This document shows, one piece after another, positions 1 to 9,700 of a stretch of DNA of 64,000 bases. The notes below the pieces were generated by a model. The model made no database searches, was not told where the DNA came from, and saw only the letters and a list, made by a program, of their open reading frames with translations. The stretch lies in NCBI RefSeq assembly GCF_000429445.1, contig NZ_AUBW01000003.1:372001-436000 (forward strand), read 5' to 3'. The stretch's first letter is position 1, and each line of letters begins with the position of its first letter. This stretch comes from Algoriphagus terrigena DSM 22685 (GTDB lineage: Bacteria > Bacteroidota > Bacteroidia > Cytophagales > Cyclobacteriaceae). A program made the translations under genes and the position numbers.

Positions 1-2
1 TT

Positions 3-512
3 CTCACCAATGAATTATTACCATTAATTGAGCGAATAAAAACTGAAAGCCAATATTTGAGGGGTTTTCATCACTATCTAAATAATGGGAATTGTTATAA
101 AGGTATTGAACCACCTCGAATATTCGTTTCTACTCGTGATAACATCTACAACAGATTTGTTTATGAAAACACGAAAGAATACTTTGAACAGTTCAAAAAC
201 GAAGCTGAATTAATTATCGTAGAAGATGCACAACAAACAAATGATTGGCTCTTTGATAAATCAAAATATAAAGAGACTTTGAACAAAAATTTGCCCGTTA
301 AGGATTTTTTTAAATGGTGTGAAAGTTCTATCAAGCAAGAAAGTGAGAATTTTTCCTTTGACAATTTTTTTATGGTAACCAGCTTACTTTTTGAAGATGA
401 TTATGAAGTTACAGTAAACAAACAAGGAAATAAGATTACTGTTTCCAATGGCGAATCAGAACTTATTATGCCAAAACTTACAATTAAGAAACAAGAAGAT
501 GTATCCAGATAA
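3..512 (+). CDS. C-terminal part of a hypothetical protein upstream of an MksE-like gene (5' end outside window)
   Basis: The reading frame is open from the first bases of the window, so the gene begins upstream. A TTG at 57 is only an internal codon. About 169 residues are visible, AT-rich, without signal peptide or membrane segment. The tail (…NGESELIMPKLTIKK…) is rich in beta-type residues. The stop overlaps the next gene, whose ATG is at 499, by 14 bp, which implies translational coupling. Because that partner resembles MukE/MksE, this could be the C-terminal region of a kleisin-like MksF subunit. That is inferred from position only; I recognise no diagnostic motif. The low GC compared with topA next door suggests acquired DNA. 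Confidence 0.55.
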   Translation, partial: LTNELLPLIERIKTESQYLRGFHHYLNNGNCYKGIEPPRIFVSTRDNIYNRFVYENTKEYFEQFKNEAELIIVEDAQQTNDWLFDKSKYKETLNKNLPVKDFFKWCESSIKQESENFSFDNFFMVTSLLFEDDYEVTVNKQGNKITVSNGESELIMPKLTIKKQEDVSR

Positions 513-1023
513 ACACAAAGAAATAGTCACTTCCTTAATGGAAGGGAAGTTCATAACAGTTGAGGATTTTTTGTTTGAGACAATCAAGAAGAATGAAGAC
601 TTTTATATCAATTTTTTTGAGACTTCTTTTGGCTTTGAAGTAATTGGTAATCACAACTTCTATTACTTGGTTTCAGGCGAGACAAACGAAAACACATCAA
701 GAGATATTTCTATTTTCTTTTCAATTCTATGCTATGAACTTGACAAAGACGGTAAGAATTTCTTAGAAGAACTTAATTATACGGAATTTTATATTGACGA
801 TATACTCGAATACTTTAAAAATTCATCGTGGTTAGACGTAATCAAAGCTAACAAGCAGCTAAACACAGACGACAGTTTAAAGCGACATATTGGAACTATG
901 GTTAAGAGAAACATAGCAGTAAAACAAGGCAACGACAGATATTCATTTACAAAAGCACATAAACTATTTATTGACTTTGCAAAAGACTTAATAAAAGATG
1001 ACAAGAATGAATCCATCGCATAA
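499..1023 (+). CDS. MukE/MksE-like condensin accessory subunit (tentative)
   Basis: A 174-residue protein if it starts at ATG 499. An upstream TTG at 448 would lie deep inside the preceding gene. By eye it follows the layout of MukE: an N-terminal GKFITVEDF segment like the GRHIGLDEL stretch of E. coli MukE, an aromatic stretch ending FYYLVSG (MukE: FFYLRP), an ILCYEL segment (MukE: ILCYL), and a C-terminal winged-helix-like segment, LKRHIGTMVKRN then YSFTKAHKLF. MukE/MksE proteins bridge the kleisin and SMC subunits of MukBEF/MksBEF condensins, and related Wadjet systems defend against plasmids. No SMC (mksB) gene follows; a hairpin element and topA do, so any SMC gene would have to be upstream. 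Kin assignment is from remembered family sequence, not from a search. Confidence 0.5.
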   Translation: MYPDKHKEIVTSLMEGKFITVEDFLFETIKKNEDFYINFFETSFGFEVIGNHNFYYLVSGETNENTSRDISIFFSILCYELDKDGKNFLEELNYTEFYIDDILEYFKNSSWLDVIKANKQLNTDDSLKRHIGTMVKRNIAVKQGNDRYSFTKAHKLFIDFAKDLIKDDKNESIA

Positions 1024-1137
1024 CAGCCACACACATTGCCAAGACGCACAAGCCGAAGCACAAGCCAAAACTTGACAAAGAGTGTGTCTGTCCAACCGCA
1101 CGACTGACCGACAAACGGACGAAAAAAAAGAGGCACT

Positions 1138-1272
1138 AGGCGGTAACATCACCTGTACGCAAGCAGGGGTTTCGTGCTTCGTAGGACAGGAAAGTAGTAA
1201 AATTAAAGTTCATTACTTCGTAGGAAGTTCAGTGGTAAAAATCCCTGCCTGCGTATAGCTGAGAACCGTTAA
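1138..1272. repeat. Large imperfect hairpin element with internal direct repeats (cassette-end-like)
   Basis: Arms of about 30 nt pair imperfectly. The best part is TACGCAAGCAGGG at 1156-1168 against CCCTGCCTGCGTA at 1243-1255, with one mismatch, and weaker pairing extends outward to CGGTAAC (1141) and ACCGTTA (1265-1271). The roughly 75-nt loop carries two direct copies of CTTCGTAGGA (1177-1186 and 1216-1225). The element sits 115 bp after an AT-rich gene, where integron-type cassettes carry their recombination site. No canonical attC core sites (RYYYAAC/GTTRRRY) could be confirmed. Confidence 0.65.
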
Positions 1273-1315
1273 CTCTTCGCTTCTCCAGTCACTCCAAAAG
1301 GCCCGATAAAACAAG

Positions 1316-1341
1316 AAAACCGACCTTCAAGTCGGTTTTTT
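1316..1341. terminator. Bidirectional rho-independent terminator between the MksE-like region and topA
   Basis: Stem AAAACCGAC (1316-1324) with GTCGGTTTT (1331-1339), loop CTTCAA. It is followed by T's on the + strand and by TTTTCTTGTTTT on the - strand, so it can end both the left-hand transcript and topA, whose stop codon is at 1353. Confidence 0.8.
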
Positions 1342-1352
1342 CATTCAATAGA

Positions 1353-3680
1353 TCATTTCTTCTTCGCCGGAAATTTCCCTTTTTTCTTGCCGGCATCGGG
1401 CTGGGCTTCGATGATTTCGAGTGTCTCTTTGTAGGTCAGCTGCTCGGCTTCTTTGCCCTTGGGGATCTTGTAGTTGTTTTTACCAAACTTGATGTAAGGT
1501 CCCCAGCGTCCGTTTAGGAGCTGGATTTCTGGATTTTCGTCGAAGGTCTTGATGTGTTTTTTGGCATCTGCTTCCCGCTTGTTTTGGATCAGCGTGATCG
1601 CTTCTTCCTCGGTGATCGCCATGGGATCCTGACTTTTTTCCAGGGAATAGAATGCGCTGTCGTGACGAATGTAGGGTCCAAACCGGCCGATGGCGGCAGT
1701 CATCTTTTTGTCCTCAAAGAATCCTACTTCGCGTGGCAGTTTGAAAAGTTCAAGTGCATCTTCTATCGTTACATTTTCGATGAACTGGCCCTTTTTCAGG
1801 CTGGCAAACTGCTTGTCTTCGTCTTCGGTTTCACCGATCTGCACCAAAGGCCCAAATCTACCGAGTCTTGCGTAGACGTTTTTGCCAGAGGTGGGATGCT
1901 GCCCGATCAGTCGGCTGGAGTTGACATCCTGTCGGGAGACCTGCTCCGTCTCTTCCACGCTCTTGTGGAATTTGCCATAGAATCCGTCAATCATATCCTG
2001 CCAAACCTGGCCTCCAGCGGCGATGTCGTCAAATTCCTTTTCCACCCTAGCGGTGAAGTGGAAGTCGATCACATTTGGGAAGTGCTCCACCAGGAAGTCG
2101 TTGACGACCATGGCGATATTGGTAGGGAAGAGCTTGTTCTTTTCAGCTCCTGTGTTTTCTGTCTTGGTCGCGTCGGAGAACTGCCCCTTGGCAATTTTCA
2201 TCTCGACGTAGTTTCTTGGAGTGCCGTCTCTGGCTTCCTTGACCACATATTCCCGCTTTTGAATGGTAGAAATCGTCGGTGCATAAGTGGAGGGACGGCC
2301 GATGCCAAGTTCCTCAAGCTTCTTGACAAGGGAAGCTTCCGTGTATCTCGGAGCAGGTCTGCTGAAGGTTTCTCTACCTTTCATCTCCTGCAGGTTCAGA
2401 CCTTGACCAATCTTAATTGGAGGCAGAAGCGACTTATTGCCTTCCTCGTCCTCTTCCGGTTCGTCATCGGTGTCTTCCAGATAGACTTTCAGAAAGCCAT
2501 CAAACTTGATGACTTCTCCGGTTGCTACCAGGTTGAGTGGGGAATTGGAGATGGCAATCGTGATGACGGTCCGTTCCAGTTCCGCGTCTGACATCTGCGA
2601 GGCGATGGCGCGCTTCCAGATCAGTTCGTAGAGGCGCTGTTCGTTTCGGTCGCCGGAAGCTTGGGTCTGCGAAAAGTCCGTCGGACGGATGGCTTCGTGC
2701 GCTTCCTGAGCACTTTCGTTTTTGGTGGTAAACTGCCGGGATTTATGGTATTGTGCACCAAATGAGTTCTCGATGGCGCTTTTTGCGGCAGCCTGAGCGT
2801 CCTGAGACAGGTTGGTGCTGTCGGTACGCATGTAGGTGATCTTACCTGCTTCGTACAGTTTCTGGGCGACAGACATGGTCTGGGCGACAGAAAAGTAAAG
2901 CTTTCGCGAAGCTTCCTGCTGAAGCGTAGAAGTCGTAAATGGCGCTGCCGGGGTTTTTTTGGTCGGCTTTTTCTCCAGATTGGCTACGGAAAAATCCGCC
3001 TCCAGACAGCTTTTGAGGAAGCTTTCGGCTTCTTCCTTGGTGTCAAATTTCTTGGGAAGTTCGGCTTGGAAAGTTTTTCCTTCTACTTCGAAGATCGCCG
3101 TGATCCGGAAGGAGGACTTGGCCTTGTGGGCTTCGATTTCCCGCTCTCTTTCCACAATCAGCCGAACAGCCACAGATTGCACGCGTCCTGCAGATAGACC
3201 GGTTTTAATTTTTTTCCAAAGGATCGGAGAAAGCTCGAAACCTACCAGACGATCCAAGATCCGTCTTGCCTGTTGGGCATTGACCAGATCGTAGTCGATC
3301 CCTCTCGGGTTTTCGATGGCCTTGATAATTGCGTTTTTCGTGATTTCCCGGAAGACAATGCGCTTTGTATTCTTTTCATCCAGCTTCAGGACTTCTTTCA
3401 AATGCCAGGAAATGGCTTCTCCTTCGCGGTCATCGTCACTCGCCAGGTAGACCATTTCGGCTTCCTTTGCGAATGCTTTGAGGTTTTTGATCACCTCTTT
3501 TTTATCAGCGGTGACTTCATAGGTCGGTTGGAATCGATTTTTGATGTCTATTGCTTTATCGCCCTTGGGGAGATCCCGCACGTGACCGTAGCTGGAAACT
3601 ACCTTGAAATCCTTGCCCAGGTAGCCTTCAATGGTCTTTGCCTTGGCTGGGGATTCGACGATGACTAGATTTTTTGACAT
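1353..3680 (-). CDS. topA: DNA topoisomerase I (type IA)
   Basis: 775 residues. Relaxes negative supercoils by single-strand passage. The N-terminal Toprim domain has VESPAKAKTIEGYLG (residues 8-22) and the metal-binding SDDDREGEAISWH run (81-93). The catalytic tyrosine is Y283 in ITYMRTDST. The C-terminus carries no zinc-finger cysteines but three related repeats, ARLGRFGPLVQ, AAIGRFGPYIR and NGRWGPYIKFG, then a lysine-rich tail (GKKKGKFPAKKK) that may bind DNA. This zinc-free C-terminal arrangement is common in several phyla. Start ATG at 3680 gives the expected MSKNLVIVESP N-terminus. It is transcribed alone and ends at the bidirectional terminator. Confidence 0.97.
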   Translation of the reverse strand: MSKNLVIVESPAKAKTIEGYLGKDFKVVSSYGHVRDLPKGDKAIDIKNRFQPTYEVTADKKEVIKNLKAFAKEAEMVYLASDDDREGEAISWHLKEVLKLDEKNTKRIVFREITKNAIIKAIENPRGIDYDLVNAQQARRILDRLVGFELSPILWKKIKTGLSAGRVQSVAVRLIVEREREIEAHKAKSSFRITAIFEVEGKTFQAELPKKFDTKEEAESFLKSCLEADFSVANLEKKPTKKTPAAPFTTSTLQQEASRKLYFSVAQTMSVAQKLYEAGKITYMRTDSTNLSQDAQAAAKSAIENSFGAQYHKSRQFTTKNESAQEAHEAIRPTDFSQTQASGDRNEQRLYELIWKRAIASQMSDAELERTVITIAISNSPLNLVATGEVIKFDGFLKVYLEDTDDEPEEDEEGNKSLLPPIKIGQGLNLQEMKGRETFSRPAPRYTEASLVKKLEELGIGRPSTYAPTISTIQKREYVVKEARDGTPRNYVEMKIAKGQFSDATKTENTGAEKNKLFPTNIAMVVNDFLVEHFPNVIDFHFTARVEKEFDDIAAGGQVWQDMIDGFYGKFHKSVEETEQVSRQDVNSSRLIGQHPTSGKNVYARLGRFGPLVQIGETEDEDKQFASLKKGQFIENVTIEDALELFKLPREVGFFEDKKMTAAIGRFGPYIRHDSAFYSLEKSQDPMAITEEEAITLIQNKREADAKKHIKTFDENPEIQLLNGRWGPYIKFGKNNYKIPKGKEAEQLTYKETLEIIEAQPDAGKKKGKFPAKKK

Positions 3681-3837
3681 AATGAAAGGAGGAAATTCCT
3701 GGCCCTTTGGCCAATTTTGAAAAGCTAAAAATAGACGGCCTAGTCTTCTCCTCCAAATAATAAAAAAATGAAGCCTTTAGGTTTGGATGGGTTTTTGAGG
3801 TTTACGACACTGGATATCTGGCAAAAACGATTTCGTA

Positions 3838-4305
3838 ATGAAATATTTAATTCTTCTAAGGCATGGTGAGGCCGGCTTTTCGGACGGAGTGGACTTTCAG
3901 CGGCAGCTGACCCCCTTGGGAAAAGAGAATCTGAACCGCCTCGGCGGAATCCTGAAAGCCGGTGAGATGAAGGTTGACTTTTTGCATTGCTCGGCTGCCA
4001 CGCGCACGAGAGAGACTGCCGAGATTATCAAATCCTATGTGGAGATCGGAGACGCCGAATACACGCGGGAGATCTATGAAGGTAACTTGGACTCTTTGAT
4101 GAGACTGCTCGAGCATACGCCCAGAGAAGCTAATTCCTGCATGTTGATCGGGCACAATCCGACGATCAGTCTATTGCTTTCGCATCTGACCCACGAAAGT
4201 TACCTGGGCCTGAAGCCCGGAATGATGGCCATCGTCGAACTGGAAATCACTGACTGGTCGATGATCGGACTCGGGACGGGGACTTTGAAGGAGGTGTTGG
4301 AGTGA
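3838..4305 (+). CDS. sixA: SixA-like phosphohistidine phosphatase (histidine phosphatase superfamily)
   Basis: 155 residues, the usual size of SixA. The phosphate-binding RHG motif is at residues 8-10 (LILLRHGEAGF), the arginine of TRTRETAE follows at about 56-58, and the second catalytic histidine is H106 in IGHNPTIS. Family members remove phosphate from histidine of phosphotransfer domains or other small substrates; the true substrate here is unknown. It is cytosolic (no signal peptide), transcribed divergently from topA, and convergent with the sugar kinase gene across a heptad-repeat island. Confidence 0.85.
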   Translation: MKYLILLRHGEAGFSDGVDFQRQLTPLGKENLNRLGGILKAGEMKVDFLHCSAATRTRETAEIIKSYVEIGDAEYTREIYEGNLDSLMRLLEHTPREANSCMLIGHNPTISLLLSHLTHESYLGLKPGMMAIVELEITDWSMIGLGTGTLKEVLE

Positions 4306-4325
4306 CGGGTCCAGTAGGCGGTTTT

Positions 4326-4395
4326 GGCAGTTTGCAGTGATCAGTAGGCAGAGTTCAGTTGACAGACTGCCAACTGCACACTGAATATTGCCAAC
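4326..4395. repeat. Heptad-phased repeat island A, two halves
   Basis: Ten consecutive 7-mers. Six fit NNCAGNN (GGCAGTT, TGCAGTG, ATCAGTA, GGCAGAG, TTCAGTT, GACAGAC; 4326-4367) and four fit TGNNNNN (TGCCAAC, TGCACAC, TGAATAT, TGCCAAC; 4368-4395). The second half resembles the reverse complement of the first. It fills the gap between two convergent genes. Confidence 0.8.
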
Positions 4396-4404
4396 TTTAC
4401 TGAC

Positions 4405-5280
4405 TCACCCAAGTCCTTCAATATCCGCCTCTGAATACCTTGGGGTTCCTCCTTGCTTAGTCGCTACAAAAGCACCGATCTTGCATGCGAAATCCAGAAT
4501 GTCTTCCGGTGATTTCTCTTCCAAATAGGTCTTGATAAACCCGCTTAAGAAGGCGTCTCCTGCTCCGATCGAGTCCTGCACCTGCACCACATAGCCGGGA
4601 TGATCAAACATCTTTCCTTTCTGATAAATCAATGCCCCCTTGGATCCGCGGGTCACGCAGATGATCTCCATTGGGTAATGTTGGTCGAGGTAGAAGCAGA
4701 GGTCTTCGATCGTGGCTTCGGTCTGGAAGTAGTCTGCAAAAATCTCCAGTTCGTCTTCATTGATCTTCAGGATATCTGCAAAGCCAAGCAGCGTCTCGAT
4801 CACCTCAAAATCATAAAAGGGAGGACGGAGGTTTGCGTCAAAAATCCTCAGGGTGGGATGGTGGAGCAGCTTGATAAGTGTCTTCAAGCTTTCCGCATTT
4901 CGTACGCCTAGGGTGCCAAATACAAAGGCATCGGCTTCTTCTACGGCTTTGTCCATCGACTCATTCCAAGTGACAAAGTCCCAGGCCACAGGAGACACGA
5001 TGGTGTATTTGATGTTTTCCGGATCGGAGGTATCCACTAGAACCTTGGAGGTTTCGTGATCTTCTTTCGTCTGGATCAGATCCAGAGGGAGGCCAAAATC
5101 ACCGAGGAATCCTAGAAGTTTCTCACCGTCTTCGTCCCGTCCCACGGCTGAGATTAACCTGGAATTCAGCCCAAGCTGGTGCAGATTGAGGGCGACATTC
5201 ATGGGCGCACCACCGGCCACCGGACCTGAGGGCAGGCAATCCCAAAGCATTTCCCCAAATATTACGACGTGATCACGCAT
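4405..5280 (-). CDS. PfkB-family sugar kinase, probable fructokinase
   Basis: 291 residues. It shows the ribokinase/PfkB fold: an N-terminal substrate loop with GGAPMNVALNLHQLG (residues 23-37), DANLRPP (148-154) as in bacterial fructokinases, and the C-terminal signature DSIGAGDAFLSGF (236-248) with catalytic D242 and the anion hole GAGD. It should phosphorylate a ketohexose, most likely fructose, in the cytosol. The start codon overlaps the end of the sugar porter gene by 8 bp, so the two are an operon: uptake followed by phosphorylation. Sugar identity is inferred from the DANLRPP type and the context. Confidence 0.88.
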   Translation of the reverse strand: MRDHVVIFGEMLWDCLPSGPVAGGAPMNVALNLHQLGLNSRLISAVGRDEDGEKLLGFLGDFGLPLDLIQTKEDHETSKVLVDTSDPENIKYTIVSPVAWDFVTWNESMDKAVEEADAFVFGTLGVRNAESLKTLIKLLHHPTLRIFDANLRPPFYDFEVIETLLGFADILKINEDELEIFADYFQTEATIEDLCFYLDQHYPMEIICVTRGSKGALIYQKGKMFDHPGYVVQVQDSIGAGDAFLSGFIKTYLEEKSPEDILDFACKIGAFVATKQGGTPRYSEADIEGLG

Positions 5281-6616
5281 GGCTTTTGTGTAAGTCTTTT
5301 TGAATTTCCTCCAGAGATCTTCCTTTGGTCTCCGGCATCTTGAACGTCACCCAGAGAAGCTGCCAGACCATCATCGCGCAGAAGAATGCGAAGATATACC
5401 CCGGCCCAAAGCTGTTGGCAAAGAACGGGAAAACATTCGCGATGACAGCGGCGAGGATCCAGTGGGTGAAAGAACCCAGCGATTGCCCGTAGGCGCGGAG
5501 TTCGTTGGGAAACATCTCGGAGATGAAAACCCAGATGACGGCACCCTGGCCGACCGCATGGGAAGCGATAAAGCCGAAGACGAAGATCGGCAACCAGAAG
5601 GCGGGAATGCCCGGTCCGAGGAAATTGTAAGCCATCAAGGCGAGGGAGATGATGTAGCCGCAGGAACCGATGTACATGAGGATTTTGCGACCTAGCCGGT
5701 CAATCAGGTACAAGCCAAAGAAGGTCGCAAACAGGTTGATCAGGCCGATGCCGATGGTAGAAATCAGGGCATTTTCCGAAGAAATACCTGCCATTTCGAA
5801 GATCCTTGGCGCAAAATAGATGATGGCGTTGATTCCCGAGACTTGGTTGAAAAAAGCAAACATCACCGCCAGCATCGTACTTGAAAAGAACCTCGGGCTA
5901 AACAAAACTCCAAATCCGGACTTCTGCTTCATGCTCTTTTCTTCCTCGATGGCCAACCGAATTGCCTCATCTACTCCGTCAGGATCGGTTCGGGTCAGGA
6001 TCTCCCGGGCTTTCACCTGGTCGTTGAATTTGGAAATCAGCCAGCGCGGACTTTCCGGGATTCTGAAGATCATCACGCTATAGATCAGCGCCGGAATCCC
6101 CTCGACTCCCAGCATCCATCTCCAATCTTCGGCGATTCCTGCCGTCCCGATCAGGTAGTTGGAGAGGTAAGCCATCACGATGCCGAAGACAATGTTGAAC
6201 TGGTACAGGGCGACCAACAGGCCCCGATTTTTGGCAGGTGCGATCTCTGAGATATACATCGGCGCCACGACTGAAGAAGCTCCGACTCCCAATCCTCCCA
6301 GAAACCTAAAAAAGGTGAAGGAGGTAAAATCCCAAGCTATCCCTGAGCCGACTGCCGACACAAGATAGAACACGCCAATCCAAAGCAAGGCTTTTTTCCT
6401 TCCCCATTTATCTGCCGGAATACCACCGAACAACGCTCCGATTACAGTACCGTAGAGTGCAGAGGCGATCGCCAGTCCGTGCATCCAATCGCTGAGCTGC
6501 CAGACCTGCTGGATGTCCCTTTCGGCACCCGAGATGACAGCTGTATCAAAGCCAAATAAAAAGCCGCCCAAAGCGGCTGTAATGGAAACAAAAAAGGCGT
6601 AACGATTGGAGGACAT
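5273..6616 (-). CDS. MFS sugar porter family transporter (sugar:H+ symporter)
   Basis: 447 residues, twelve predicted membrane helices. It has the hallmarks of the sugar porter family: GGFLFGFDTAVISGA in helix 1, DKWGRKK between helices 2 and 3, PESPRWL after helix 6, DRLGRK between helices 8 and 9, and PETKGRSLEEI at the C-terminus. It imports a hexose across the inner membrane. It is the first gene of a two-gene operon with the PfkB kinase, which points to fructose or a close relative. The gene faces away from icmF, leaving about 160 bp for two divergent promoters. Confidence 0.92.
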   Translation of the reverse strand: MSSNRYAFFVSITAALGGFLFGFDTAVISGAERDIQQVWQLSDWMHGLAIASALYGTVIGALFGGIPADKWGRKKALLWIGVFYLVSAVGSGIAWDFTSFTFFRFLGGLGVGASSVVAPMYISEIAPAKNRGLLVALYQFNIVFGIVMAYLSNYLIGTAGIAEDWRWMLGVEGIPALIYSVMIFRIPESPRWLISKFNDQVKAREILTRTDPDGVDEAIRLAIEEEKSMKQKSGFGVLFSPRFFSSTMLAVMFAFFNQVSGINAIIYFAPRIFEMAGISSENALISTIGIGLINLFATFFGLYLIDRLGRKILMYIGSCGYIISLALMAYNFLGPGIPAFWLPIFVFGFIASHAVGQGAVIWVFISEMFPNELRAYGQSLGSFTHWILAAVIANVFPFFANSFGPGYIFAFFCAMMVWQLLWVTFKMPETKGRSLEEIQKDLHKSHA

Positions 6617-6777
6617 GGAGTATTTTGGGTCGAATCTGCTACTAAACTAAGGAGAAGGATCACAATTCAAAACCCCGCTCGGCTTAATTTTCTTATATTC
6701 GCGGGCACAGAAACTGATGCCTGACCGGCTATTATTCCGTCAGGAATTTCCCAGGCAAGAAAATATAAACCCAACTC

Positions 6778-9700
6778 ATGGCTACTGCGACTGAGATATA
6801 CAAACCCAAAAACCACATTCGAATCGTCACCGCGGCGTCCCTTTTTGACGGGCACGATGCAGCGATCAACATCATGCGGCGGATCATCCAGTCTACGGGC
6901 TGCGAGGTAATCCACCTCGGGCACAATAGATCCGTACAGGAGATCGTCGACTGCGCGATTCAGGAAGATGTGCAGGCGATTGCGATCACGTCCTACCAAG
7001 GCGGTCACGTGGAGTTTTTCAAGTACATGTATGATCTGCTTGGCGAAAAAGGAGCCGGGCACATCAAGATCTTCGGCGGGGGTGGGGGAACCATCCTTCC
7101 TGAGGAAATCAAGGAGCTGCAAGGCTACGGCATCACCCGCATCTATGCGCCGGATGATGGACGGGCTATGGGGCTTCAAGGCATGATCAACGACTTGGTG
7201 CAGCGCTGCGACTTTCCGATAGGCGACGAATTGCCGGAGGGATTTACGCTGGTAAAGGAGCACAAAGAGCATGTCGCCAGAGCCATTTCAGCTTTTGAAA
7301 ACTTTCCGGACAACTCAAAAGTACTTTTAGAGTCCGTCAGAAAGGAAAGCAGCGCCGCTACGACTCCAGTCTTGGGAATCACCGGGACGGGAGGAGCGGG
7401 GAAGTCTTCGCTTGTCGATGAATTGGTCAGAAGATTTATTCTTGATTTTGAAGATAAAACTCTGGCAATCATATCGGTAGATCCATCCAAGCGAAAAACA
7501 GGTGGAGCACTTTTGGGAGATCGGATTCGCATGAATTCCATCCATCATCCCCGCGTATTCATGCGCTCTTTGGCTACACGACAGTCGAACTTGGCGCTCT
7601 CCAAGTACGTGCAGGATGCCGTCGATACGGTGAAAGCCGCTGGATTTGACATGATTATCCTCGAGACTTCGGGGATCGGGCAGTCCGATACCGAGATTAT
7701 CGAGCATTCGGATTTGTCACTTTACGTGATGACCCCGGAGTATGGCGCGGCTTCCCAGTTGGAGAAGATTGACATGCTGGACTTTGCGGATGTGATCGCT
7801 CTCAACAAGTTTGACAAGCGTGGGGCTTTGGATGCGATCCGCGACGTGAAGAAGCAATTCAAGCGCAACCACAACCTGTGGGATATCGAGGACGACAAGA
7901 TCCCGGTCTTCGGTACGATCGCTTCGCAGTTTAACGATCCCGGGATGAACCAGCTCTATCGGGCGGTCATCGGCAAGGTAAGCGAGAAGTTTCAAGGCTG
8001 GGAAAGCAGCTTTGAACTGACGGCCGGTACGTCTGAGAAGATCTACATCATTCCGCCGGCACGTACGCGCTACCTAAGTGAGATCACCGAGAATAACCGC
8101 AACTACGACAAATGGGTCGAAGAGCAGAAGGAAATCGCCCAGCAGCTCTACAGCATCAATAAGTCAATCGAGACAATCAAGGCTGCCAAGGTGGCTGACA
8201 GTGATCGCCTGGCTAAAGAACTTCAGGAGGTTTGCGCCCAGGTAGAGTTAAGTCTGGATCCGAAAAACAAGAAATGGCTGGAGGAATGGCCTGCCGAAGC
8301 CGCCAAATACGGGGAAGACTTCTATGTATTCAAGGTCAGAGACAAGGAAATCAAGATCAAGACTTATTCCTCATCGCTTTCCAATTCCAGGATTTCAAAA
8401 GTGGCTTTGCCAAAGTATGAAGCTTGGGGCGAACTGCTGAAATGGGGCTTGCGCGAAAATGTGCCGGGCCAATTTCCATACACGGCTGGAGTTTTTCCTT
8501 TCAAAAGAGAGGGGGAAGATCCTACCCGGATGTTTGCTGGTGAAGGCAGCCCTGAGAGGACAAACAAGCGTTTTCACTATGTTTCGGCGGGAATGCTCGC
8601 AAAGCGCCTTTCAACTGCCTTCGATTCGGTGACGTTGTACGGGGAAGACCCGGACTATAGACCTGATATCTATGGCAAGATCGGCAACTCCGGCGTGAAC
8701 GTCTGCTGCCTGGATGATGCCAAAAAGCTCTATTCCGGCTTCAATCTCGTAGATCCGATGACCTCCGTCTCGATGACGATCAACGGCCCTGCGGCTACGA
8801 TGACGGCCTTTTTCATGAATGCAGCGATCGACCAGCAGTGCGAGGTTTACATCAAAGCCAACGGCTTGGAAAGCGAAGTTCAGGCAAAGATCGATGCGAT
8901 CTATAGGAAGAAAGGGCTGAAAAGACCTGTTTATAACGGCGTCGTTCCCGAGGGAAATGATGGCCTGGGCTTGATGCTTTTGGGCGTGACGGGTGATCAA
9001 GTTTTGCCAAAGGAAGTCTATGAAAAGATAAAAGCGGATACCGTCTCCAAAGTAAGGGGCACGGTGCAGGCCGATATACTAAAGGAAGATCAGGCACAAA
9101 ACACCTGCATCTTTTCCACCGAGTTTTCCCTGAGATTGATGGGAGATGTGCAGCAATATTTTATTGAGCAGAATGTCCGGAACTTCTATTCGGTGTCCAT
9201 CTCTGGATATCACATCGCAGAGGCCGGAGCCAATCCGATCACGCAGCTTGCGCTGACACTTTCCAACGGCTTCACTTACGTGGAATACTACGTGTCCCGC
9301 GGGATGAACGTCAACGACTTTGCGCCAAATCTGTCCTTCTTTTTCTCCAATGGAATTGATCCGGAATATGCGGTCATCGGCCGGGTGGCGAGAAGAATCT
9401 GGGCCAAAGCTATGAAGTTGAAGTACGGTGCCAATGAGCGGTCTCAGATGCTGAAATATCACATCCAGACTTCAGGTCGCTCGCTCCACGCACAGGAGAT
9501 TGACTTCAACGATATCCGCACCACCCTTCAGGCGCTGTATGCGATCTATGACAATTGCAACTCGCTGCACACCAACGCCTACGACGAAGCGATCACCACA
9601 CCGACTGAAGCGTCGGTAAGACGCGCGATGGCTATCCAGCTGATTATCAACAAGGAACTGGGGTTGACCAAAAACGAAAACCCACTACAGGGCGCGTTTA

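Noticed and set aside
1554..2591. 345-codon frame on the + strand opposite topA
   Set aside because: Lies wholly within topA, whose motifs are unmistakable; the translated sequence has no family look and is a codon-bias shadow.
3700..3713. TGGCC-CTTT-GGCCA palindrome upstream of topA as an operator
   Set aside because: Short, single, and not placed at a recognisable promoter; could be chance.
4326..4395. CRISPR-like array in the heptad islands
   Set aside because: Units are 7 bp, abut without spacers, and no cas genes are present.
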